The position numbers and the translations under genes are program-made. Below, piece after piece: positions 8,881-17,344 of a stretch of 64,000 nt of DNA. This stretch comes from JAPKYZ01 sp033763835 (GTDB lineage Bacteria; Acidobacteriota; Terriglobia; Bryobacterales; Bryobacteraceae). The DNA lies in assembly GCA_033763835.1 (NCBI GenBank), contig JANRJS010000014.1, forward strand, positions 1-64,000, in the 5' to 3' direction. The notes under the pieces were generated by a model, which saw only the letters and a list, made by a program, of their open reading frames with translations, searched no databases and was not told the DNA's origin. Position 1 is the first letter of the stretch. Each line of letters opens with the position of its first letter.

Positions 8881-9972
8881 GTGCGTATCGCGCTGGTCGG
8901 CACTCGCGGCATCCCCGCCCGCTACGGGGGCTTCGAGACGTTCGCCGAGGAGTTGTCGAGCCGCCTGATTCTGCGCGGGCACGAAGTTCGGGTTTACACG
9001 CGGGAGCGCTTCCATTCGCCGACCTATTTGGGCGCCGAGGTGTGCTGGCTGCCGACGATTCGGCACAAGTACTTCGACACGCTCGCGCACACGTTTCTCT
9101 CGACGCTCCATTTGATCTTCCATCCCGTCGACGTAGCGCTGTACTGCAACGCTGCGAACGCGATTTTCACCTGGATGCCGAGGGTTTTGGGCATGCCCGT
9201 CGCCCTGAACGTCGATGGCCTGGAGCGCAAGCGCAAGAAATGGAATGCCGCGGCGCGGACTTGGTACCGCTGGTCGGAATGGCTTTCGACGGTCTGCCCG
9301 TCGCGGATCGTCACCGACGCCGCGGCCATCGAGCGCTACTACCGCGAGACGTACCAGGCCCCGTCGATCATGATTCCTTATGGGGCGGAGCCGGTGGCGG
9401 CCGAAAGCCGGAAAGCGCTGGACGAACTGGGGCTTAAGCCGGGCGAATACTTCCTATACGTGAGCCGTATGGAACCGGAAAATAACGCGCTGCTGGTACG
9501 GGAATCGTTCGAGAAGCTCGATCCATCGATCGGATTGGGGATGCGCTTGGCGCTGGTGGGCGACGCTCCTTACGCCCACGAATACCTGGCACGGGTGCGC
9601 GACACGCGCGACGCTCGAGTGATCCTGCCCGGCGCCATCTACGGCGCGGGTTACGCGGAGTTGCAATCGCACTGTTTCGCTTACGTGCATGCGACGGAGG
9701 TCGGCGGTACGCATCCGGCGCTGATCGAGGCGATGGGGCGCGGCGCTTTGGTGCTCTATCTCGACAACGACGAGAATCGCGAAGTGGCGGGCGGCGCGGG
9801 GATATCGTTTACCGCGGAGACGTTGCCGGACGCGATGCGGCGGGCGATCGCCATGCCCGAAGAGGAACGCGCCGATCTGCGGCGGAAGGCCGTCGCACGC
9901 GTGCGCCAGCGCTACAGTTGGGACGCGGTGACGGACGCCTATGAGCGCTTATTCCAGGAATTGGTTGGGTAG
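8881..9972 (+). CDS. GT-B glycosyltransferase with DUF1972 N-terminal domain
   Basis: A 363-residue protein that opens with the DUF1972 signature (IALVGTRGIPARYGGFETFAEEL) and runs into a GT4-type C-terminal half. Recognisable there are YFLYVSRMEPENN at the domain boundary, a LPGAIYGAGYAELQSHC block and the EVGGTHPALIEAMGRG donor-binding loop with its conserved Glu. Members of this family are often annotated as rhamnosyltransferases in capsule and O-antigen clusters. GTG start at the end of the GT2 gene series. A ParD-like antitoxin gene starts only 9 bases after its stop, so the toxin-antitoxin pair appears to ride on this operon. Confidence 0.85.
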   Translation: MRIALVGTRGIPARYGGFETFAEELSSRLILRGHEVRVYTRERFHSPTYLGAEVCWLPTIRHKYFDTLAHTFLSTLHLIFHPVDVALYCNAANAIFTWMPRVLGMPVALNVDGLERKRKKWNAAARTWYRWSEWLSTVCPSRIVTDAAAIERYYRETYQAPSIMIPYGAEPVAAESRKALDELGLKPGEYFLYVSRMEPENNALLVRESFEKLDPSIGLGMRLALVGDAPYAHEYLARVRDTRDARVILPGAIYGAGYAELQSHCFAYVHATEVGGTHPALIEAMGRGALVLYLDNDENREVAGGAGISFTAETLPDAMRRAIAMPEEERADLRRKAVARVRQRYSWDAVTDAYERLFQELVG

Positions 9973-9981
9973 ACTGAGAGC

Positions 9982-10233
9982 ATGACGGTCACGCTAAATG
10001 TGGAACGCGAGAAGTTCCTCGAAGAGACGGTCGCCTCGGGGCGTTATGCCACAACGAACGAAGCGGTGGAGGCGGCGTTCGACTTGTTCGAGGAGCGAGA
10101 GCGCAAATTGGCGGCGTTGAGGTTCGATATCGACCAAGGCCTGGAAGACCTGGAGGCGGGCCGGTACGTAGAGCTTTCCCCCGAGGATCTGCCGCAGTTC
10201 TTCGCGAAAATTCGGAACGAACCGCTAGCGTGA
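9982..10233 (+). CDS. ParD-family type II antitoxin
   Basis: An 83-residue ribbon-helix-helix protein: N-terminal strand MTVTLNVEREKFLEE, then the helices around TNEAVEAAFDLFEERERK, then an acidic C-terminal tail (DLEAGRYVELSPEDL) of the kind that wraps the toxin. It should neutralise the toxin encoded next and repress its own promoter. The stop overlaps the toxin start (GTGA), the usual antitoxin-first order. No inverted repeat was recognised in the 9 bases upstream, so it is probably transcribed mainly from the glycosyltransferase operon. Confidence 0.85.
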   Translation: MTVTLNVEREKFLEETVASGRYATTNEAVEAAFDLFEERERKLAALRFDIDQGLEDLEAGRYVELSPEDLPQFFAKIRNEPLA

Positions 10234-10547
10234 AGCTAAGGATCGCCGACCTGGCCCGCAGGGACTTAGCGGCCATCGAACGGTACTGGGTTCGCGAACG
10301 AAAGTCGCCGGTGGCGGCGGATCGCCATCTAGCTCTCGCTCAACGGGCTATGGTCCGAATCGAGCGGGCACCCTACGCCGGACGCCCACGACCCGAGTTT
10401 CAACTGGGCTTGAGGAGCTTCGCCGCCCGGCCCTACGTGATCTACTACCGCATTCGCGAAGACATCCGCGAAGATAGGTTCGTCGAGATCGTTCGGGTGC
10501 TGCACGGAGCCCGCGACGCAGCCGCCGAGTTCGCCGATGCACCGTAG
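10230..10547 (+). CDS. ParE/RelE-family toxin
   Basis: A 105-residue protein with the ParE fold: N-terminal LRIADLARRDLAAIERYW, the helical hairpin (AADRHLALAQRAMVRIER), the central PYAGRPRPEF turn, and C-terminal strands YVIYYRIRE and RFVEIVRVLHGARDA. Length and motif order are full, so it is probably active. In the family ParE poisons DNA gyrase and RelE cleaves mRNA on the ribosome; the sequence resembles ParE more. GTG start overlapping the antitoxin by 4 bases. Its last 11 bases overlap the alanine racemase start. Confidence 0.87.
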   Translation: MKLRIADLARRDLAAIERYWVRERKSPVAADRHLALAQRAMVRIERAPYAGRPRPEFQLGLRSFAARPYVIYYRIREDIREDRFVEIVRVLHGARDAAAEFADAP

Positions 10548-11553
10548 CTGGGTGGAAGTCGATCTGGGGCGCATCGCCGCCAATTACCGCGCGATTCGCG
10601 AGGCGGCGGGGGGAGTCGAAATTCTCGCGGTCGTCAAGGCGGACGCCTACGGGCACGGGATGGTGGCCGTCGCGCGGGCGCTGGCGAACGAGGGCGCGCA
10701 ATGGTTCGGAGTGTCGAGCTTCGAGGAAGGGATCGCCCTACGCGCGAGCGGCGTCGCGAAGCGCATTCTGGTGATGGCCGATCATGGATTCGACGCCGAG
10801 CGCCACGCCGGGTTAACGCCGGTGATTCATTCGCTCGACGAGATTCCCGCCGCGCCGTATCACCTGAAAGTGGATACCGGCATGCACCGGCTGGGCGTGC
10901 TGGCCTCACCGGAAGCGATCGCCGCCCGGGTGGCTGGAACGCCGATCGAGGGGCTGATGACGCACTTCGCCTCGTCCGCCGATTTCACTTCGGGACAGAC
11001 GCGCGAACAGCAGGCGCGGTTCGCGGAGTTGTGCGGACGCATCGCGCCGCGCTACGTTCATGCGGCGTCCACCAATCCCGTGCACTTCGCGATGCGGGAA
11101 ACGTGGGGGAACTTGTTGCGTCCGGGACTCGCGCTGTATGGATACGTATCAGGGGCGAAAGGCACGGCGCCCGGAAAGCTGCTCGATGTCGCTCCGGCGC
11201 TGACGTGGAAAGCGCGCGTCATCGCGGTGAAGGAAGTTCCGGCGGGGGCGCGGATCGGCTATGGAGGAACGTTTGTCGCGCCGCGCCCCATGCGGATCGC
11301 CGTCGCGGGGGCGGGTTACGCCGACGGGTTGTCGCGGCGGCTGTCGAACAAATCGCGCTTTGTGGGCGCCGTTTCGATGGACGTTTCGACGATCGACGTC
11401 ACCGGTAGTCCCGAAATCCGGCCGGGCGGAGAGGTGACTCTGCTCGGTCCGGACTACGACGCCCGGGCGATGGCGCGCGACGCGGGGGTGATCGCCTACA
11501 GCGTGCTCACCGGGATTAGCGCGCGCGTGAAGCGGGTGTACTTCGACCCTTGA
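10537..11553 (+). CDS. alr: alanine racemase
   Basis: A 338-residue fold-III PLP enzyme converting L- to D-alanine for peptidoglycan. The PLP lysine is K34 in VVKADAYGHG. The second catalytic base is Y242 in RIGYGGTF. Other family blocks are visible: KVDTGMHRLG, NLLRPGLALYGY and the VGAVSMD segment. The N-terminus (WVEVDLGRIAANY) begins as in other Alr proteins, which supports the ATG that overlaps the toxin gene by 11 bases. Translation is therefore likely to be coupled to the toxin gene, an unusual neighbour for a cell-wall enzyme. Confidence 0.94.
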   Translation: MHRSWVEVDLGRIAANYRAIREAAGGVEILAVVKADAYGHGMVAVARALANEGAQWFGVSSFEEGIALRASGVAKRILVMADHGFDAERHAGLTPVIHSLDEIPAAPYHLKVDTGMHRLGVLASPEAIAARVAGTPIEGLMTHFASSADFTSGQTREQQARFAELCGRIAPRYVHAASTNPVHFAMRETWGNLLRPGLALYGYVSGAKGTAPGKLLDVAPALTWKARVIAVKEVPAGARIGYGGTFVAPRPMRIAVAGAGYADGLSRRLSNKSRFVGAVSMDVSTIDVTGSPEIRPGGEVTLLGPDYDARAMARDAGVIAYSVLTGISARVKRVYFDP

Positions 11554-11569
11554 GAGCCGCCGGCAAAAC

Positions 11570-11594
11570 GGCCTGTGACGTAGGCGTCACGGCC
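11570..11594. terminator. possible bidirectional hairpin between convergent genes
   Basis: An inverted repeat, GGCC-T-GTGACG / CGTCACGGCC around a TAGG loop, has AAAAC before it and TTT after it. It sits between alr (plus) and the regulator gene (minus), overlapping the latter's stop. The T-run is short, so it may be a weak or Rho-assisted terminator. Confidence 0.45.
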
Positions 11595-12795
11595 TTTGCC
11601 GACTAGCCAGCACGCGCACGGCGCGCGGAGCGCCTTGCATACTGGCCGCCTCAATGAGAATTTCGAACGAAGCGAGTTTCGACAAATCTTGCGTGCCGAG
11701 CAGTTGGTGGACCGATTCGAGCCGCCCCGGGTCGGTGACGAACTCGACCGCGGCTTCGGTGCCCTCCATGCTCAACCCGGCGAGCGAGAGCACGCGACCC
11801 GTACCCGAGAGATTGGGCAGCATGGCGATCCGCACCGGTCCCGAATGCGGGCCGTCGGCGTTGCCCTGGGGGCTGTAAAGGGCGGATTCTCCCGCGCGGG
11901 GGGCGCGGTTCGCGATGCCTCCGGGGGCGAAGTGAAAGTTGAGCGAGCCCTCGAATAACTCCACCCAAGGGTTCGACGTGCTGGCCGCCATCAGAATGAA
12001 GTGGCCGTTCTTGAAGTCGCGAACCTGCATGTGACGCGGATGGCGTACGGAGAGCTTCCGTCCGAGCGACGGCTCCATAAGATGCAGCCGCTGCAACAGC
12101 GAGATATCGGCCAAGCTCGTAATTTGACGTCCGAGCAACCCTTGGTGCGTCGCCCGCTCGAGCGGCGTCGCCGCTTCCGCTACCTTGAAGTCGCGCGCGA
12201 CATACTCGGCCAGCGAGGGAGCGCCGCCCCGAAAGCGGTTTAAGTGGACGAGGGACGAGTCGGTGAGCACCAGGGTCACCGGAGCGCCCGCGAAAACTTC
12301 GCCCGCCACGGTTTGCGGGGCGGGGATGGCCGTTAACCGCCACGTCAACCCGGCGCACACCAAGGCTAGCGCCGCGGCCGCGATCCAGCCCCAGGGCCGG
12401 GGATTGGGCACGACGGGCGGAATCGCCGGTTCCGGCAAGGCGTGCGGGACGAACACCGGCACGTAGCTGCCTTTGGGAATCTCGATGGCCAGCGGTTCTT
12501 CGCGGCCTTCGGCGGCGAAGTACTCGGCGAGTTTAGTCCGCAGGTGGCGCGCGGATACTCGAACGATGTTGTCGTCGGCGGGGTTGTATCCGTTACTCCG
12601 CCCGAAGACTCGCACGCCGATCAACTGCTCGGTGACTTCCTCGGGATGGCCAGCCAGCGTGCGCTCGCACACATCGATCAGGAACTCCCGCAAGCGGGGC
12701 GACTTCCCGAAGGCGCGGCTCTCCGTCACACGCCGGACCAACTCGGCCCGGGCACCCGATTCCACAGGAGGCGTCGTCGCCTGCAACCGGCTCAT
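11587..12795 (-). CDS. membrane-spanning regulator with winged-helix-like N-terminus
   Basis: A 402-residue protein. Residues ~15-115 match an acidobacterial N-terminal domain that often precedes membrane segments in CadC-like regulators (blocks SPRLREFLIDV, GVRVFGRSNGYNP, DNIVRVSARHLRTKL, EIPKGSYVPVF). Residues ~136-154 form one transmembrane helix. The remaining ~245 residues would lie outside the cytoplasm and match no domain I recognise. By analogy with CadC it could sense an external signal and bind DNA directly; this is inference. It is divergent, with 111 bases between starts, from a large Oar-type receptor gene, the obvious candidate target. Confidence 0.65.
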   Translation of the reverse strand: MSRLQATTPPVESGARAELVRRVTESRAFGKSPRLREFLIDVCERTLAGHPEEVTEQLIGVRVFGRSNGYNPADDNIVRVSARHLRTKLAEYFAAEGREEPLAIEIPKGSYVPVFVPHALPEPAIPPVVPNPRPWGWIAAAALALVCAGLTWRLTAIPAPQTVAGEVFAGAPVTLVLTDSSLVHLNRFRGGAPSLAEYVARDFKVAEAATPLERATHQGLLGRQITSLADISLLQRLHLMEPSLGRKLSVRHPRHMQVRDFKNGHFILMAASTSNPWVELFEGSLNFHFAPGGIANRAPRAGESALYSPQGNADGPHSGPVRIAMLPNLSGTGRVLSLAGLSMEGTEAAVEFVTDPGRLESVHQLLGTQDLSKLASFEILIEAASMQGAPRAVRVLASRQRP

Positions 12796-12906
12796 TCCGC
12801 AAGGCCCCCGTTCAGGTGAAACACAGTAAAATCACCGAAAAGCACTGTCGAGATTCTATCGCGCGGGTGCATACTGGTCGAAATTCTCGCCCAAGGAGTT
12901 TCCGTC
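12796..12906. promoter_or_regulatory. divergent promoter region of regulator and Oar receptor
   Basis: This 111-base gap separates two divergent starts and must hold both promoters. On the plus strand CATACT around 12870 is a possible -10, and AAGGAG at 12893-12898, 8 bases before the receptor ATG, is a strong ribosome site. On the minus strand TAGAAT is a possible -10. No clear operator palindrome was seen. Confidence 0.45.
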
Positions 12907-15900
12907 ATGGCCCTCGTCCGCCTTCTTGCGCTCACGCTCGCGCTATCCGGCGCGGTTCTCGCCCAGACCCAAACCGCCACCGTCCGCGGATCGATCACCG
13001 ATTCCTCGGGCGCGGCGGTTCCGAACGCCACGCTCACCTTGACCAACATCGATCAGAACCGGCCTTGGTCGGCGCGATCGAACGACCAGGGCGAGTATGT
13101 CTTCTTGCAGATTCCGCCCGGACCCTACCGGCTGGCGGTGGAGGCCCAAGGGTTCAAGCGGTACCAACGGGATTCGTTCACGCTGGAAGTGGCGCAGGTG
13201 GCGGCCTTCGACATTACGCTCGAAGTGGGATCGGTGAGCGAAACGATCGCGGTGACGGGCGAGGCTCCGATTCTCGAAACCGCGAGTTCGACGTTAGGCG
13301 AAGTGGTGAACTCGCTGTCGGCGGAAGCGCTGCCGTTAAACGGCCGGAACGTGATGCAACTGGTGGCGCTGACCCCGGGGATCGCCACAACGCGCAATTA
13401 CCGGTCGAACGCCGTCGGCAACGGCGCGATCGCGTCGAACGCCTTCTCGGCGAACGGCGGGCGCAACGTTTCGAGCAGCATTATGGTGGACGGTTCGCCG
13501 CAAGAGGTGATGGGTTACAACCAGCCGGCTTACGTGCCCAACCCCGATGCGGTGCAGGAATTCAAAGTGCAGACCAACTCCCTTTCGGCGGAGTACGGCC
13601 GGACGGGCGGCGCGGTGGTGAACATGGTGAGCCGCGCGGGGACCAAAGAGTTCCATGGCGTGCTCTACGAGTTTTTGCGTAATAACGTCCTAGACGCGAA
13701 TTCGTTCTTCGACAATCTCAACGGGCGAAGCAAGGGAGCGTTCCGCTACAACCAGTTCGGCGGAACGATCGGCGGCCCGATGACGAAATCGCGCGACCGC
13801 AGCTTCTTCTTCTTCAACTACGAAGGGCTGCGGCAGGTGAATCCGGGCGGACAGTTCTTTAGCGTGCCGACGGCGGCGATGCGCGCGGGCGATTTTTCGG
13901 GTACACCCGATTTGATCTACGACCCGGCGACGATCAACGCGGCGGGGGAACGGATGCAGTTCCCCGGCAATCGAATTCCCGCCAGCCGCTTCAACGCCGT
14001 GGGCGCAAAGCTCTTGAGCTTTTACCCGGAACCGACCGGCGCGGGAGTCATCAATAACTTCTACTCGCAGTCGGGCGGGCGGCCGGCCGACAACGCCTAT
14101 TCGATTCGCGTCGATCACCGGTTTTCGGACCGGCACAACATCTTCGGGCGCGTGTCCTGGAACGACCGGAAGGTGCCGCTGGCCAATCACTATGGCAATA
14201 TCGCGTCGCCCAACTCGGGGCAGGACGGTTCGGTAAACCGCAGCGCGACCATCGACGACAACTATCTGATCGGCGGTTGGGTGCTGCACGCCAACGTGGG
14301 CTGGGCGTACGCCGCGAATCCGCGTAGCGCGCAACCGGAGGAGGTCACTTCGGCCTCGTTGGGGATGCCGGCCGCCATCGACGCGGTTTCGCAGTTCAAG
14401 ATTTTTCCGCGCATCGAACCCACCGTGTACGGCGCGATGGGCGGAGACGCGACCTGGGTCATCGGCAACAAGTTCGAGACCTACACGGCGACGGGCGACG
14501 CGGCGAAGCTGATCGGCAAACACTCGATCAAGTTCGGCGGCACGTACCGCGCGAACCGCGCGTCGAATTTCCGGCCCAACGCTCCGAACGGACTCTATTC
14601 GTTCAACGACAACTGGACGCGGCGCTTCTTCAATCGCGCCGGGGGCGGCAATTCGATCGCATCGATGCTGCTTGGGTTGCCGGGCGGCGGGCGCATTCAG
14701 TCCGAACCGGCGCTGGCGATCCAGGTGTTGTACTACGCCGGTTACGTTCAGGACGATTGGCGGGTGAACGACCGGCTGACGTTGAATCTCGGCCTGCGCT
14801 GGGATTCCGACCGGCCGCTGACGGAGCGGTTCAATCGCACTTCCTGGTTCGACTTCGACGCCACGTTGCCGATTCAACCCGCGGGGCTCGGGCCGATTCG
14901 CGGCGGTTTGGTCTTCGCCGGACGCGACGGCAATCCGCGCGGCAACAAGAATCCGGACGGCAACAACTTCGCGCCGCGCGTGGGACTCGCTTATAAGGTG
15001 ACGGATCGCCTCGTCGTCCGCACCGGCTTTGGAATCTTCTTCAACCCAACTACTGGAATCGGGCCGAGCGCGGGGTCTACCGGTGCGCTTAGTTACAACG
15101 CCAACACGCAAGTCACCACGAGCATCGACGGCGGACGCACGCCGTTCACCACCATGTCGAATCCTTTCCCGAATGGCTTCAACGTGCCCGAAGCGGGTTC
15201 GCGCGGCTTACTCACTTTCGCCGGACAAGGCATCACCGCCCAGGTGCGCGGCGATCGCACACCATATAGCGCGCAGTGGAATTTCAACGTCCAATACGCG
15301 GTGAAAGACGACATGCTGATCGACGTGGCCTACGCAGGTAACGCCGGCGTGAAGTTGCTGGCGCAGTCGGAATTCAATCAACTGCCGGACCAATTTCTAG
15401 CGCTGGGCGATCAACTGAATCAAACGGTGGCCAATCCGTTTCTCGGCCTGCTGCCCGCTACGACATCCCTGGGCCAGGCCACCACGACGCGCGGGCAATT
15501 GTTGCGGCCCTATCCGCACTTGACGGGATTGACGCACTCCTGGGGATCGCAAGCGCACTCGAGCTACCACTCGCTGCAAGCGAAGTTCCGCAAGCGCTAC
15601 CGGTCTGGGTTGCAGATGCTGGCGGCGTACACGTGGTCGAAGATGATCGACGATACGTCGTCGGTGGCGGGCTTCCTGGGCCAGCAAAATCCGGACTACA
15701 CGAATAACAACCAGAAGTGGTGGGACAAGTCGCTTTCGGCGCTCGACGTGGCGCACCGGCTGGTGGCGAACTTCCAGTACGAACTGCCGTTCGGCAAGGG
15801 CAAGCGGTTCGCGTCGGGCGGCGGCGTGTCGAACGTCCTGCTGGGCGGCTGGAATGTCAACGGCATCGCGAGCGCGCAAAGCGGACTGCCGATCTCGATC

Positions 15901-16299
15901 GGTTCGCGGCAGAACACGACGAACTCCTTTGGCGGCGACCAGCGCCCGATTTCGACGGGGATCAAGAGCCGCACCGACGGCTCGGACACGGATCGGATCT
16001 ACGGATGGTTCAACAACGCGGCGTTCGTGGACGCACCGGCGTTCGCGTTTGGCAACGTGGGGCGGTTGCTGCCGGATAATCGCGGGCCAAAGCTCGTGAA
16101 TTTCGACTTCTCGGCGATCAAGGATTTCGCGTTCGGCGAACGGCGGCGGCTGCAATTCCGCGCGGAGCTGTTCAACGCGTTCAACAACGTGAACTTCAAT
16201 AATCCGTCGGGCACGACGTTTGGGCAGCCGACGTTCGGGTTGGTGACCGATACCGAAGCGGCGCGGATTATTCAGTTCGGGTTGAAGTTGTACTACTGA
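12907..16299 (+). CDS. Oar-like TonB-dependent outer-membrane receptor
   Basis: A 1130-residue protein with a signal peptide (cleavage probably after LSGAVLAQ). Next come a carboxypeptidase-regulatory-like beta domain (residues ~25-105: ATVRGSITDSSGAAVPNATL, NDQGEYVFLQIPPG) and a plug domain (~120-240: ALPLNGRNVMQLVALTPG). A long beta-barrel ends in an aromatic residue (GLKLYY), as outer-membrane proteins do. Acidobacteria carry many such receptors, thought to take up large substrates with TonB energy; the substrate is not predictable. AAGGAG lies 8 bases upstream of the ATG. The 3' end overlaps the convergent PEP-CTERM gene by 32 bases. Confidence 0.88.
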   Translation: MALVRLLALTLALSGAVLAQTQTATVRGSITDSSGAAVPNATLTLTNIDQNRPWSARSNDQGEYVFLQIPPGPYRLAVEAQGFKRYQRDSFTLEVAQVAAFDITLEVGSVSETIAVTGEAPILETASSTLGEVVNSLSAEALPLNGRNVMQLVALTPGIATTRNYRSNAVGNGAIASNAFSANGGRNVSSSIMVDGSPQEVMGYNQPAYVPNPDAVQEFKVQTNSLSAEYGRTGGAVVNMVSRAGTKEFHGVLYEFLRNNVLDANSFFDNLNGRSKGAFRYNQFGGTIGGPMTKSRDRSFFFFNYEGLRQVNPGGQFFSVPTAAMRAGDFSGTPDLIYDPATINAAGERMQFPGNRIPASRFNAVGAKLLSFYPEPTGAGVINNFYSQSGGRPADNAYSIRVDHRFSDRHNIFGRVSWNDRKVPLANHYGNIASPNSGQDGSVNRSATIDDNYLIGGWVLHANVGWAYAANPRSAQPEEVTSASLGMPAAIDAVSQFKIFPRIEPTVYGAMGGDATWVIGNKFETYTATGDAAKLIGKHSIKFGGTYRANRASNFRPNAPNGLYSFNDNWTRRFFNRAGGGNSIASMLLGLPGGGRIQSEPALAIQVLYYAGYVQDDWRVNDRLTLNLGLRWDSDRPLTERFNRTSWFDFDATLPIQPAGLGPIRGGLVFAGRDGNPRGNKNPDGNNFAPRVGLAYKVTDRLVVRTGFGIFFNPTTGIGPSAGSTGALSYNANTQVTTSIDGGRTPFTTMSNPFPNGFNVPEAGSRGLLTFAGQGITAQVRGDRTPYSAQWNFNVQYAVKDDMLIDVAYAGNAGVKLLAQSEFNQLPDQFLALGDQLNQTVANPFLGLLPATTSLGQATTTRGQLLRPYPHLTGLTHSWGSQAHSSYHSLQAKFRKRYRSGLQMLAAYTWSKMIDDTSSVAGFLGQQNPDYTNNNQKWWDKSLSALDVAHRLVANFQYELPFGKGKRFASGGGVSNVLLGGWNVNGIASAQSGLPISIGSRQNTTNSFGGDQRPISTGIKSRTDGSDTDRIYGWFNNAAFVDAPAFAFGNVGRLLPDNRGPKLVNFDFSAIKDFAFGERRRLQFRAELFNAFNNVNFNNPSGTTFGQPTFGLVTDTEAARIIQFGLKLYY

Positions 16300-17317
16300 T
16301 TGCGCGGCGGCGGGCGATCAGGAACGCGAGTCCGGCGAGCGCAAGAAGGTAGGTCGTGGGTTCCGGCACCTTCGAGCGCGATTCGTACCACGCGATGTCG
16401 GCTGCGTCGAGCGCTACTCCGCCGCCTTCGGCGCCTTCGAAGATGAACTCGAAGGGGCACATCTCGGCGTTTGGATCGCACGCTTCGCCGATCGGGTCGC
16501 CCTTGGCGTCCACACCCAACTTTCCGTATTTGGATTCGGCAAAGGTGAAGATCGCCCGCACCTTGCCATCGGCGATCATGCCGGAGCCGGAATCGCCGGA
16601 CAAGCCCATTCCTTGCTTCTTCGCGGTGTCGAGGAAAACGAAGGCGGCATCGTATTCGTAGGTTCCGTCGTCGAACGGACCGAACTTCGAAAAGGACGTG
16701 TTCCATTCGCGCTGGATGCCGTAGTTCTCGCTCGCGGGCATCGGCACATGATGGACATAAGTTCCGGCGGCGACCCCGAAGAGTTTCTGTTCGTCCGCCG
16801 TCGCCGGTACGCCGCTGTCGCCGTAGCCCGAGACGTAAACGTCGGTGAAGAAGGCGAACGCCGAGCCGAGCGGGACCGAAGCGATCGCCTTCAACACGTC
16901 CTGCTGCGCCATGCCGAGAAGGCCGAGATCGAAGCTGGCGGCGATGAATCCCAGGTCTTTTTTGCCGGTGGACCCGCCACGCGCGATCGCTACCCACGAC
17001 GGATCGGCTTCGAATCCAGGATTGGTGGCACCCATGATCCCGGCGTCGCTTCGGAAACCGATCTCCTCGATCCAGTTGTTTTCGAAGACATGGTCCGCCG
17101 TGGCGATGCAAAGCAGCAGCGAGTTGTAGGCGGCGTTGTAGGACGAGCCGAACACGATGCCCGATCCCGAACCGTTGTTGCCTAGGATGCGCACCGCCGA
17201 ATCGAACGCACCGGCCAGAACGCGGTCCGGTTCGAACAACGAAGCGAAGCCAGAGGGTGCGGTCTGCGCGGCGAGCGCGATCGCGAGGACGGGAACGCGG
17301 AGACGTCCAAGGAGCAT
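16268..17317 (-). CDS. secreted PEP-CTERM protein with trypsin-like protease motifs
   Basis: A 349-residue protein with a signal peptide, a serine-protease-like body and a PEP-CTERM sorting tail. The body shows the chymotrypsin-fold landmarks in order: TADH with His76 (CIATADHV), a possible Asp at 121 or 130 (KDLGF / FDLGLLG) and GDSGSG with Ser243. The tail near residue 325 has VPEPTTY, a hydrophobic helix and an Arg cluster (ARRR), the substrate signal for an exosortase, which is not encoded in the window. Whether the triad is functional is uncertain. Alternatives are a binding protein with a degenerate protease fold. It is convergent with the Oar receptor gene, overlapping it by 32 bases. 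Confidence 0.75.
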   Translation of the reverse strand: MLLGRLRVPVLAIALAAQTAPSGFASLFEPDRVLAGAFDSAVRILGNNGSGSGIVFGSSYNAAYNSLLLCIATADHVFENNWIEEIGFRSDAGIMGATNPGFEADPSWVAIARGGSTGKKDLGFIAASFDLGLLGMAQQDVLKAIASVPLGSAFAFFTDVYVSGYGDSGVPATADEQKLFGVAAGTYVHHVPMPASENYGIQREWNTSFSKFGPFDDGTYEYDAAFVFLDTAKKQGMGLSGDSGSGMIADGKVRAIFTFAESKYGKLGVDAKGDPIGEACDPNAEMCPFEFIFEGAEGGGVALDAADIAWYESRSKVPEPTTYLLALAGLAFLIARRRAISSTTSTRTE

Positions 17318-17344
17318 AAAACTTCCTCCCGGCTGGGGACGTTA

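Noticed and set aside
11570..11594. Attachment site or recombinase target at the perfect hairpin after alr
   Set aside because: No integrase or second copy of the sequence was seen nearby; a terminator between convergent genes is simpler.
13690..15111. Minus-strand open frame of 473 codons inside the Oar receptor
   Set aside because: No domain, biased Arg/Val composition and complete overlap with a convincing receptor gene.
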